Part shown: positions 49,407 through 55,598 of the stretch, in pieces
Layout: every line of letters begins with the position of its first letter
Numbering within the stretch: the first letter of the stretch is position 1
The notes under the pieces: generated by a model
Seen by the model: the letters and a program-made list of their open reading frames with translations, nothing else
What the model was told of the DNA's origin: nothing
The model's database searches: none
Made by a program: the position numbers and the translations under genes
From: DASRHT01 sp035650355
GTDB lineage: Bacteria; Chloroflexota; Ktedonobacteria; Ktedonobacterales; Ktedonobacteraceae
Assembly: GCA_035650355.1 (NCBI GenBank)
Contig: DASRHT010000050.1
Span: 1 to 64,000 of the forward strand
DNA length: 64,000 nucleotides
Reading direction: 5' to 3'

Positions 49407-49608
49407 TCAGCAGGCCATGGGTGGTCTCAATGATACAGGCCATTTGCTCTTGACTCTCGTGACCCAGCATCTGTCTCAGCCATTCATCCAGTTTGGCAAG
49501 ACCCTCCGGCGTATGCGTCACCTGAATCGAGCCGCGTCTACGCCCAGTGTCGTCCACAAGCACTGCATCATGTTTTTCATCAGCCCAATCGATCCCAGTG
49601 TAAAACAT
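49360..49608 (-). pseudogene. IS110-family transposase, N-terminal remnant
   Basis: About 72 residues match the start of IS110 DEDD transposases: 'MFYTGIDWADEKHDAVLVDDTGRRRGSIQVTHTPEGLAKLDEWL' and 'CIIETTHGLLITFLL', with the first catalytic Asp and Glu. Then the match stops and the frame runs into unrelated sequence near 49395. The rest of the roughly 400-residue protein is missing. AAAAGGAG before the ATG is intact. It marks an old insertion followed by deletion. The flanking 49609-49864 holds a short hairpin (GAGAAAAG/CTTTTCTC near 49755) and no gene. Confidence 0.75.
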
Positions 49609-49864
49609 GGAAAAGCTCCTTTTCTCCAGAAAACATTCCTGAGCAGCTATACCCTTTTACTGCGGCGCTCGAAGCGCGGCTTTCTCATCAACAGTTGCGC
49701 TCAGGAAGGCTGCCAGAGAAGTGCGAGCTTCCTCAATCGGTCGAGCCGTGTGGAGAAAAGAGCTTTTCTCTGGCATCTTCAACGGTTCCATAGAGCAAGT
49801 GTATCGCTTGCTCCGGCCCTGTGTCGAGGGGCTTGACTTTATCTTAACGTAAAAGGAGGTAAGC

Positions 49865-50092
49865 ATGCCGGTGTCCCGCTGTTCTGGCTGCAACCGCACG
49901 TTTAGCAGCACCTCTGCCTTTGCCCTCCACCGCATTGGCAACTTCACCCGCGATGAGCGGCGTTGCTTAACACCACGCGAAATGAGCGCCAAGGGCATGG
50001 CCCGCAATGAGAGAGGTCACTGGACGCTTCCTCCAGAGGAGAAAGAAGCTCCCTGGTATAGACCTGTTAGAAAATCCGCGACTGCTTCTTGA
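49865..50092 (+). CDS. FDXHR-like putative zinc-binding protein
   Basis: 75 residues with a strong AAAAGGAGGT ribosome-binding site. It has the single zinc-knuckle pattern 'CSGCNRTFSSTSAFALHRIGNF...RRCLTPREM': CxxC, then a His in ALHR and a later Cys. This resembles the small FDXHR-type zinc-binding proteins common on actinobacterial plasmids and phages (here FALHR replaces FDxHR). The C-terminal half is 'GMARNERGHWTLP'. The role is unknown, possibly DNA or RNA binding. It is immediately upstream of the integrase. Confidence 0.65.
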   Translation: MPVSRCSGCNRTFSSTSAFALHRIGNFTRDERRCLTPREMSAKGMARNERGHWTLPPEEKEAPWYRPVRKSATAS

Positions 50093-50168
50093 ACGTTGAG
50101 TGATATCAATAGATAAGCATCGCTTCCGAGTGCCATAATGCAGCGATGCCTTGAAAGGACAGGTCACT

Positions 50169-51317
50169 ATGGCAAAGAAAAAACGGTTGCTCTATGGGAA
50201 AGGTTCTGTGTTTCAACGGAGTAATGGCCGATGGGTAGCAAAGTTTCTCGTTGAAGAGACTGGAAAGTATAAATTGCTTTATGCCAGTTCGGAGAAAGAA
50301 GCCTATGAGAAGCTGGATAAAGCCCTCTATGATCAGAGACAAGGGAAGCTTGCTGCGGGACCACAGAGGAAACTTGGCGATTACCTGACGCAGTGGTTAG
50401 AAGAGGTGCAGAAGGATAAACTGCGGACCAGTAGCTATGTAAAGTATAAAAAGATCATCGATACATATATCAACCCTGCGCTAGGGCATGTCTATCTGCA
50501 GAAACTTACTCCTCAGCAGGTCCAGGCATTCTACAATAAAAAAAGAAGTCAGGGCCTATCGCCAAAATCGATCAATCTGATTCACGGTGTGCTGCATAAT
50601 GCCCTGGATAATGCCGTCAAGTGGAGTCTGGTTGCTCGAAACGTCTGCGACCTTGTGAAACCTTCTAAAGTCGTTAAGCCGGAAATACAACCGCTGACGA
50701 TAGAACAAGCGCAGCAGTTACTGAACGTGGCACGGGGCCATAGAATCGAAACCCTACTCACTCTCGCCTTAACAACAGGCATGCGGCGTGGTGAACTCCT
50801 CGCACTGCGCTGGGCTGATATTGATTTTAATCGTAACAGCCTCCAGGTCCGTCATACCGTCGATTTTATTGCCAAGCATGGATATGTTGAGAATGAGCCT
50901 AAAACCGAAAGCGGGAAACGTCATATTGCTCTCCCTCCATTCATCGTAGAGATGCTGAAAAGTCATCGTATTCAACAGCTAGAGCTGCGGCGAAAGGTTG
51001 GTGAAGCGTGGCAAGAAAGCGACCTCGTGTTTACCGGCTTGCGAGGAGGGTACCTTAACCCGCGTTATGTGGTCAAGCTCTTTGATAAGTTACTCAAAGA
51101 GGCTGGCCTTCCTCATATCCGCTTTCATGATCTGAGGCACAGCGCAGCAACATTATTGTTGAGCATGGGAGTTGAGATGAAGGTGATTCAAGAGATCCTG
51201 GGCCACAGCAATATTGCCATGACCGCAGATGTCTATTCTCATGTCTCGCTCTCGATGCAAAAAGTGGCGATGAGCAAGTGGGATACCGCATTTGGGGATG
51301 AAAAAAGTAGTGGGTAA
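50169..51317 (+). CDS. int: Tyrosine-family site-specific integrase
   Basis: 382 residues from ATG 50169 (AAAGGA upstream; a TTG at 50151 is in frame). It has an N-terminal arm-binding part with 'GSVFQRSNGRWVAKF', a SAM-like core-binding domain ('LGDYLTQWLEEVQKD...SYVKYKKIIDTYINPALG') and a full catalytic domain. Arg206 lies in TGMRRGEL, His320 and Arg323 in HDLRH, His346 in LGHSN and the nucleophile Tyr356 in VYSHV. It should insert and excise the element at ssrA. The gene lies between the tandem arm motifs near each end, pointing at attR. Size and domains are normal for ICE and phage integrases. Confidence 0.95.
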   Translation: MAKKKRLLYGKGSVFQRSNGRWVAKFLVEETGKYKLLYASSEKEAYEKLDKALYDQRQGKLAAGPQRKLGDYLTQWLEEVQKDKLRTSSYVKYKKIIDTYINPALGHVYLQKLTPQQVQAFYNKKRSQGLSPKSINLIHGVLHNALDNAVKWSLVARNVCDLVKPSKVVKPEIQPLTIEQAQQLLNVARGHRIETLLTLALTTGMRRGELLALRWADIDFNRNSLQVRHTVDFIAKHGYVENEPKTESGKRHIALPPFIVEMLKSHRIQQLELRRKVGEAWQESDLVFTGLRGGYLNPRYVVKLFDKLLKEAGLPHIRFHDLRHSAATLLLSMGVEMKVIQEILGHSNIAMTADVYSHVSLSMQKVAMSKWDTAFGDEKSSG

Positions 51318-51370
51318 AGGATGTCTTTGTCTCGATCAAAATCGCCCTTTTTCGTTTGTATCAGTACTGA

Positions 51371-51393
51371 TTTGGTGTCAAATTTGGTGTCAA
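51371..51393. promoter_or_regulatory. Right arm-type integrase sites
   Basis: TTTGGTGTCAAA then TTTGGTGTCAA, tandem, between the integrase stop and attR. They match the left pair at 3593-3614 in sequence, spacing and orientation, and are candidate arm-binding sites. Confidence 0.65.
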
Positions 51394-51426
51394 TCGCAAA
51401 AATGTAGCAACGGTAGCAAAACGAAA

Positions 51427-51453
51427 CCGCCTCTAGAGTCAGTCTAGAGGCGG
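51427..51453 (-). terminator. Element-borne terminator for ssrA
   Basis: CCGCCTCTAGA (51427-51437) pairs with TCTAGAGGCGG (51443-51453) over a 5-nt loop. On the minus strand it is followed by TTTCGTTTT. It sits 7 bp beyond the tmRNA 3' end, so the element replaces the native terminator it displaced to 3409-3448. Confidence 0.75.
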
Positions 51454-51455
51454 CG

Positions 51456-51483
51456 TGCTTGGTGGAGATGAGGGAGAGTCGAA
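51456..51483. repeat. attR core (ssrA 3' end)
   Basis: 28 bp identical to attL (3450-3477), overlapping the last 24 bases of the tmRNA gene. Integration here restores ssrA exactly. Confidence 0.9.
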
Positions 51484-51830
51484 CTCCCTGTCCAAACGGA
51501 CTAACCGGAGAATGTACTACAGGTTTAGTCGATGCTTTGCTTAGGCGCTGAGACCTCCCATCGACAGGATGCGCCAGCGCTGGCCCTCTGGTCTTTGATG
51601 ACGACTAGAAGGCGGTGATCGTCACCGCAACTCGTGTCTTTGACGCCCGTTACCAACCCCACGAGTAAAGGTTGGGCGGACGACGCGTCACTACTTCTTA
51701 GGCAGCGAGAGCGTATTGAGGAGTTGCTGTTTTGGCAACTATTGTTTTGTCGGTTGTTTAACGAGAGTGCGTACCGACACCTCGACCTGCAATTCTTCAA
51801 TCTGTTCGCCTGTCGAAACCCGACATCCCC
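51460..51830 (-). ncRNA. ssrA: tmRNA (transfer-messenger RNA)
   Basis: A 371-nt gene. The 5' end GGGGATGTCGGGTTTCGACAGG and 3' end ...GTTCGACTCTCCCTCATCTCCACCA form the tRNA-like domain: a 7-bp acceptor stem (one G-U) with encoded CCA and a T-arm. Inside, TAGTTGCC marks the resume region and TACGCTCTCGCTGCCTAA (51715-51698) encodes the conserved tag end YALAA-stop. From the expected resume codon GCC (51736-51734), however, the frame is off by one from YALAA; a fifth A in the AAAA run would restore a 12-residue tag. tmRNA with SmpB rescues stalled ribosomes. It is the integration target of the element. Confidence 0.93.
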
Positions 51831-51881
51831 AGATGAAGTTGCATCTCCAGCCTTTATATCTCTGGCTTCGATGCACTATCA

Positions 51882-51910
51882 ATTATAACATATAGCTTGA
51901 CAAATAGCAA
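51882..51910 (-). promoter_or_regulatory. Promoter of ssrA
   Basis: On the minus strand TTGCTA (51910-51905), a 17-bp spacer and TATAAT (51887-51882), about 50 bp upstream of the mature tmRNA 5' end. This leaves a short leader for 5' processing. Confidence 0.65.
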
Positions 51911-51975
51911 GTGTTATTTGGGTACCCGTCATGTTGTTGCACTACCGCCTGCGGCGGCGTGGAAAGAGAAGGATC

Positions 51976-52018
51976 GGGGGCTGTGCCCCCGCGCCCCCAG
52001 TCCAGGGGCGTTGCCCCT
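51976..52018. repeat. GC-rich extragenic palindromes
   Basis: GGGGGCTGTGCCCCC (51976-51990) and AGGGGCGTTGCCCCT (52004-52018) are two short hairpins in tandem between ssrA and the thioesterase gene. They look like REP-type extragenic repeats and may also end transcription of the thioesterase gene. Confidence 0.5.
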
Positions 52019-52063
52019 TGCATCCCCGTTGTGCAAAAATTGCCGCACACCCGTGTTATTTCG

Positions 52064-52444
52064 TCAAGCCGATATTCTGCCCAGAAAACGTTCCAGGTTG
52101 ACGATGAAGCGCTCGTGCAGACCTTCGCCGATTTTTTGCTTTTCGTCGTGCGCTTCAACTCTAAATACTAGGCGGCGCCCGTCGATTTCGATCAGTTCGG
52201 CGGTGGCGCGCACCCGCTGGCCCAGGGGGGTGGCTGCCAGGTGCTTGACATTAACGACGGTGCCGACTGTGACATGACCGTCATCCAGTTCTTTTGCAAC
52301 CGCAGCCCAGGCCGCGTTTTCCATCAGCGCAACCATCATCGGGGTGCCAAATACTTCAACGCCTCCCGCTCCAACGGCTGCGGCTGTGTTTTCATGGACG
52401 ACGGTGGTTGTCGCCTCTCCCTTTATTCCAGGCGCTAGTGCCAT
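52064..52444 (-). CDS. Hotdog-fold thioesterase (fluoroacetyl-CoA thioesterase-like)
   Basis: 126 residues, a compact hotdog protein: 'GIKGEATTTVVHENTAAAVGAGGVEVFGTPMMVALMENAAWAAVAKELDDGHVTVGTVVNVKHLAATPLGQRVRATAELIEIDGRRLVFRVEAHDE'. The 'TPMMVALMENAA' helix with Glu and the 'HLAATPLG' loop match the FlK-like/YiiD-type acyl-CoA thioesterase family. It hydrolyses a thioester; the acyl group is unknown. It is monocistronic and points toward ssrA. The ATG is followed by a typical family N-terminus, with AAGGAAGGATG upstream. Confidence 0.8.
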   Translation of the reverse strand: MALAPGIKGEATTTVVHENTAAAVGAGGVEVFGTPMMVALMENAAWAAVAKELDDGHVTVGTVVNVKHLAATPLGQRVRATAELIEIDGRRLVFRVEAHDEKQKIGEGLHERFIVNLERFLGRISA

Positions 52445-52577
52445 GTTGCTGCATCCTTCCTTTCAAACGTGCTACCATAACTATATAACAAATGCTCCCA
52501 CGCTTGTATTTCGGGCGTTCCTCCCCGAAATATGTTCATGATATGAGGGCAATTTTGTCTTTTCAAGGAGGTATCGT

Positions 52578-53342
52578 ATGCCGACCCGTTTCGAGCGCGT
52601 CGCCCATCGTGGCGGCTCTCAGCTCGCACCCGAAAATACCCTGGCGGCTTTCCGCAATGCTCTGACTCTACCAGTTGATGCCATTGAACTGGATGTGCAG
52701 ATGAGCTGCGATGGACACTTGATTGTTTTTCATGATAATACGGTGAATCGTTTGACCGATGGCACCGGCAATGTGCTTGACCTCGATTTCGCGTATTTAC
52801 GCTCTCTCAATGCTGCCGCGCACTTTGCAGGCGGTTGGCCTGAAGCAGAGCAAATTCCAACGTTGCAGGAAGTGTTTGCTCTCGTCAAAAATCGCGTACG
52901 GGTCTATATAGAGATCAAACGCAGCCAGCGAGATGGCAGCTATGGACGCTATCCGCAGATTGCAGAGGCGGTTGTGCGCGAGGTGCAGGCGGCTGCGATG
53001 CTGGATCAAGTGGTTGTTATTTCATTTGACTGGTTGGTCCTGGCTGAGGTAAAGTCGCTTGAACCTGCGATAGCAACGGGGATGATTGTTTCTAGAGGCG
53101 TATGGAATCCAGATGTGGAGCATGCAGTAGATATGCTGATGGAGCAGGCGCGCTCGCTCAGGTGTGGCTGGATTAACCTCGATCTGCGGCTATTCACGCC
53201 CGCAATACTGGCCGCTGTTCATCAGCATGGCCTGAAAGAGGGGATCTGGACGGTCAATACAGAGCAAGAGTTGCGGCATCTCGCGGCGGCTGGCGTGGAC
53301 TCTCTTACGACTGATCGCCCGGATCTTTTCCTGGCACTCTGA
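52578..53342 (+). CDS. Glycerophosphodiester phosphodiesterase
   Basis: 254 residues with AAGGAGG upstream. GDPD signatures: 'VAHRGGSQLAPENTLAAFRNAL' (catalytic His and the E-N-T metal site), 'ELDVQMSCDGHLIVFHDNTVNRLTDGTG' (catalytic E-x-D and second His), 'VYIEIK' and 'GIWTVNTEQELRHLAAAGVDSLTTDRPDLF'. It hydrolyses glycerophosphodiesters to glycerol-3-phosphate and an alcohol, using a divalent metal. There is no signal peptide, so it is cytoplasmic. It is a single gene with a full-length domain; the next gene follows after 170 bp. Confidence 0.9.
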   Translation: MPTRFERVAHRGGSQLAPENTLAAFRNALTLPVDAIELDVQMSCDGHLIVFHDNTVNRLTDGTGNVLDLDFAYLRSLNAAAHFAGGWPEAEQIPTLQEVFALVKNRVRVYIEIKRSQRDGSYGRYPQIAEAVVREVQAAAMLDQVVVISFDWLVLAEVKSLEPAIATGMIVSRGVWNPDVEHAVDMLMEQARSLRCGWINLDLRLFTPAILAAVHQHGLKEGIWTVNTEQELRHLAAAGVDSLTTDRPDLFLAL

Positions 53343-53431
53343 TAGCCAGAGTGTATGCGATGTGTCTCTTCTCGGTGCTTATCCGTTCTATTAGCAGAAT
53401 GGGCAATGGTACCATGCCGCTATAATTGAGC

Positions 53432-53463
53432 AAAGATGGTGTGCTATAATTGGCACCATCTTT
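53432..53463. terminator. Hairpin between the phosphodiesterase and glycosyltransferase genes
   Basis: AAAGATGGTG (53432-53441) pairs with CACCATCTTT (53454-53463) and is followed by a short T/A-rich stretch. The loop contains TATAAT (53445-53450), so the site may be both terminator and -10 region for the next gene. GGCAATGGTACCATGCC (53402-53418) is another near-perfect dyad just upstream. Confidence 0.45.
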
Positions 53464-53511
53464 AAGATACAGAAGTAGCAGCCACAAGACGGTGAGCGGA
53501 GAATAGAAGAT

Positions 53512-54519
53512 ATGCAACAAGCGGAGACAGCAGTAAAAGTTAAGCCCGGAACACTTACTCCGGCTCCTCCCCAGGAGGTTGCGCTATCAATCGTTATCCC
53601 GGTGATGAATGAAGAGCAAAGCGTTCGTCCCCTTTACGAGAAACTGTCAAGCCAGGTTGAGCAACTGGGGAAACAATACGAGGTAATTTTTGTCGATGAC
53701 GGCAGCAAGGATGGAACCTTTGCCGAATTGAAGCGGCTGCACGACGAGCACCCGGATATTGTGCGCGTGATTCGCTTTCGGCGCAACTTCGGCAAGACGC
53801 CCGCGCTGGTAGCTGGTTTTAGTCGTTGCCGCGGCGATGTCATATTTACGATGGATGGCGACTTGCAAGATGACCCGGAGGAGATCCCGAACTTTCTGGC
53901 GAAACTGGATGAAGGGTATGATCTGGTCTCCGGCTGGAAGTTTCCTCGCCTGGACCCGATCTCCAAGACGCTGCCTTCAAAGGTTTTTAACGGCATGGTC
54001 AGCGGGTTGACCGGCGTTCGTCTCCATGACATTAATAATGGCTTTAAAGCCTATCGTCGCGAGATGATTGAAGATCCGCATCTGAAATTATACGGCGAGT
54101 TCCATCGTTTTGTGCCAGTGATGGCGCAGTGGCGCGGCTACCGGGTCGCGGAGATCAAGGTACGCCATCATCCCCGTCAATTTGGCGTTTCGAAATTTGG
54201 CGTGCGCCGTTTCGCCAGGGGATTGATCGATCTGCTCAACGTCCTCTTCCTGATATCGTTCCTGCGTACACCGCTGCGGCTATTTGGCCCGTTAGGCTTC
54301 TGGACATTGCTGATAGGCATCCTGATAGATCTCTTCGTGGTCATTCGCAGCTACTTCGTGATCCACCAGCCCATTCATAACCAGCCTTCGCTTTTCATAG
54401 GCATTTTGCTGATGATCTTTGGTGTGCAGTTCATTTTGACCGGCTTACAAAGCGAGATGATCCGTCATTATGCCTTCCAGCCTGGCGAAGAATTTAGTAT
54501 TAAGCAGGAACTTGATTGA
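53512..54519 (+). CDS. Family 2 glycosyltransferase, polyprenyl-phosphate mannose/glucose synthase type
   Basis: 335 residues. A GT2 domain (about 25-250): 'LSIVIPVMNEEQSVRPLYEKL', 'YEVIFVDDGSKDGT', 'NFGKTPALVAGFSRCRGDVIFTMDGDLQDDPEEI' (DxD region) and 'DINNGFKAYRREMIED'. Two C-terminal transmembrane helices (about 258-285 and 297-320) match GtrB/ArnC/DPM1-type enzymes, which load a sugar from a nucleotide donor onto a polyprenyl phosphate at the inner face of the membrane. It overlaps the next gene as TGATG. With the following flippase-like and DUF2079 genes it suggests a lipid-linked sugar pathway. Confidence 0.85.
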   Translation: MQQAETAVKVKPGTLTPAPPQEVALSIVIPVMNEEQSVRPLYEKLSSQVEQLGKQYEVIFVDDGSKDGTFAELKRLHDEHPDIVRVIRFRRNFGKTPALVAGFSRCRGDVIFTMDGDLQDDPEEIPNFLAKLDEGYDLVSGWKFPRLDPISKTLPSKVFNGMVSGLTGVRLHDINNGFKAYRREMIEDPHLKLYGEFHRFVPVMAQWRGYRVAEIKVRHHPRQFGVSKFGVRRFARGLIDLLNVLFLISFLRTPLRLFGPLGFWTLLIGILIDLFVVIRSYFVIHQPIHNQPSLFIGILLMIFGVQFILTGLQSEMIRHYAFQPGEEFSIKQELD

Positions 54520-55598
54520 TGCAGAGGGCGAAATTGATAAAAGTGGGGAAGCAAGTGCTGCGTTTTGGCTTGCCTGCGGTAATACTGATATATCTGTTCT
54601 TTTATGTACAACGGAACTGGAACGACCTGACAACCTACAAATTCCAGCTCAATCCCTGGCTGGTGCTGCTGGCTCTGCTGGGCTTTCTTCTCCAGGAATT
54701 GTCCTTTGGCATCATCTGGCGCATGGTTCTGGCCCGCCTCAGCTATCGGCTAGACTTACGTACGAGCCTGCGCATCTACCTGGCCTCAGAGTTCGTCCGC
54801 TATATCCCCGGCAATGTCTGGCATGTGCTGACGCGCATTTTATGGGTGGGCAAGTACGGCGTTCCTCGCCCCATTGCCTTTGCCAGTATGACAATTGAGC
54901 TGATTACGAAGCTGGCTGCGGGGGCGCTGATCTTCGCTGTCAGCCTGCTCTTCTGGGGCGATGTTGGACTGATAGGTAAGCTGCTGAACGGTTCGCCGCT
55001 GATTGTGGCGTTGGGACTGGTGACGATTGTGGCATTATTAGTAGTGCTGCATCCGCGCGTGCTTAGCGGACTGTTAAACAGTGCGCTGCGGCTGGTGAAA
55101 CGCGCGCCGGTGGAGCTTACTTTACGCTATAGCGACATCCTGCTGGTGACGCTGGCATGGTGTGTGAGCTGGCTTGTAGCCGGCATCGCCTTTTATGTGC
55201 TGCTCCTCGCTCTCTGGCCCGCTGCTCCACCAATTTCATTACCGATTTGTATTGGCATCGAGGCAATGGCCTGGGATATTGGCTTTTTGAGCTTTATCAC
55301 TCCCAGCGGCCTGGGATTTCGCGAAGGCGCGGTAGTTGGTCTCTTCGCGCTCTCGCTGCCGTTGCCCTCAGGCATATCCGCTATTCTGGCGCTGCTCTGG
55401 CGGCTGGTTTCGACGCTGGCGGAACTGATCTGCGTTGGCATTGCTTATGTAAGTGGTGGGCGACAGGCGCGCGCTATCCGACAGGAGCAGCTTGATCAGG
55501 GATTAGCTGATAGCGCGGCGAAAGGGGGCGATACCGATAGCACATCGTCGGAGCTGTCGTCGCGCGTCGGTGTGGAAGGAGGGATAGGACGTGATTAG
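54519..55598 (+). CDS. Flippase-like (LPG synthase TM / UPF0104) membrane protein
   Basis: 359 residues from ATG 54519, overlapping the upstream stop. Seven or eight hydrophobic helices; conserved family stretches 'SFGIIWRMVLARLSYRLDLRTSLRIYLASEFVRYIPGNVWHVLTR' and 'PSGLGFREGAVVGLFAL'. This family covers the membrane part of lysylphosphatidylglycerol synthases and many proteins next to glycosyltransferases, where they are thought to flip lipid-linked sugars. No aminoacyl-transferase domain is attached. The C-terminal tail is hydrophilic. It overlaps the next gene by 8 bp. Confidence 0.8.
   Translation: MQRAKLIKVGKQVLRFGLPAVILIYLFFYVQRNWNDLTTYKFQLNPWLVLLALLGFLLQELSFGIIWRMVLARLSYRLDLRTSLRIYLASEFVRYIPGNVWHVLTRILWVGKYGVPRPIAFASMTIELITKLAAGALIFAVSLLFWGDVGLIGKLLNGSPLIVALGLVTIVALLVVLHPRVLSGLLNSALRLVKRAPVELTLRYSDILLVTLAWCVSWLVAGIAFYVLLLALWPAAPPISLPICIGIEAMAWDIGFLSFITPSGLGFREGAVVGLFALSLPLPSGISAILALLWRLVSTLAELICVGIAYVSGGRQARAIRQEQLDQGLADSAAKGGDTDSTSSELSSRVGVEGGIGRD

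Larger units (their letters stand above)
3450..51483. mobile_element. Integrative element inserted in the 3' end of ssrA (about 48 kb)
   Basis: The boundaries are two identical 28-bp direct repeats (3450-3477 and 51456-51483). The right copy is the 3' terminus of an intact tmRNA gene. A tyrosine integrase sits 139 bp from the right repeat, and similar tandem arm-type motifs lie within about 150 bp of each core. Contents include two membrane/ATPase modules, a replication-relaxation protein, its own primase-polymerase, an iteron region, a sigma factor, methyltransferases and NB-ARC cargo. No virion genes are visible. The excised circle would be 48,006 bp. It is best described as an integrative plasmid or ICE-like element of a type I do not recognise. 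Confidence 0.9.

Noticed and set aside
49657..50007. Minus-strand frame across the FDXHR-like gene start
   Set aside because: It is antisense to a gene with a strong ribosome-binding site and has no start signal of its own.
51911..52277. Plus-strand frames between ssrA and the thioesterase gene
   Set aside because: They run through GC-rich palindromes and antisense to the thioesterase gene, with no family resemblance.
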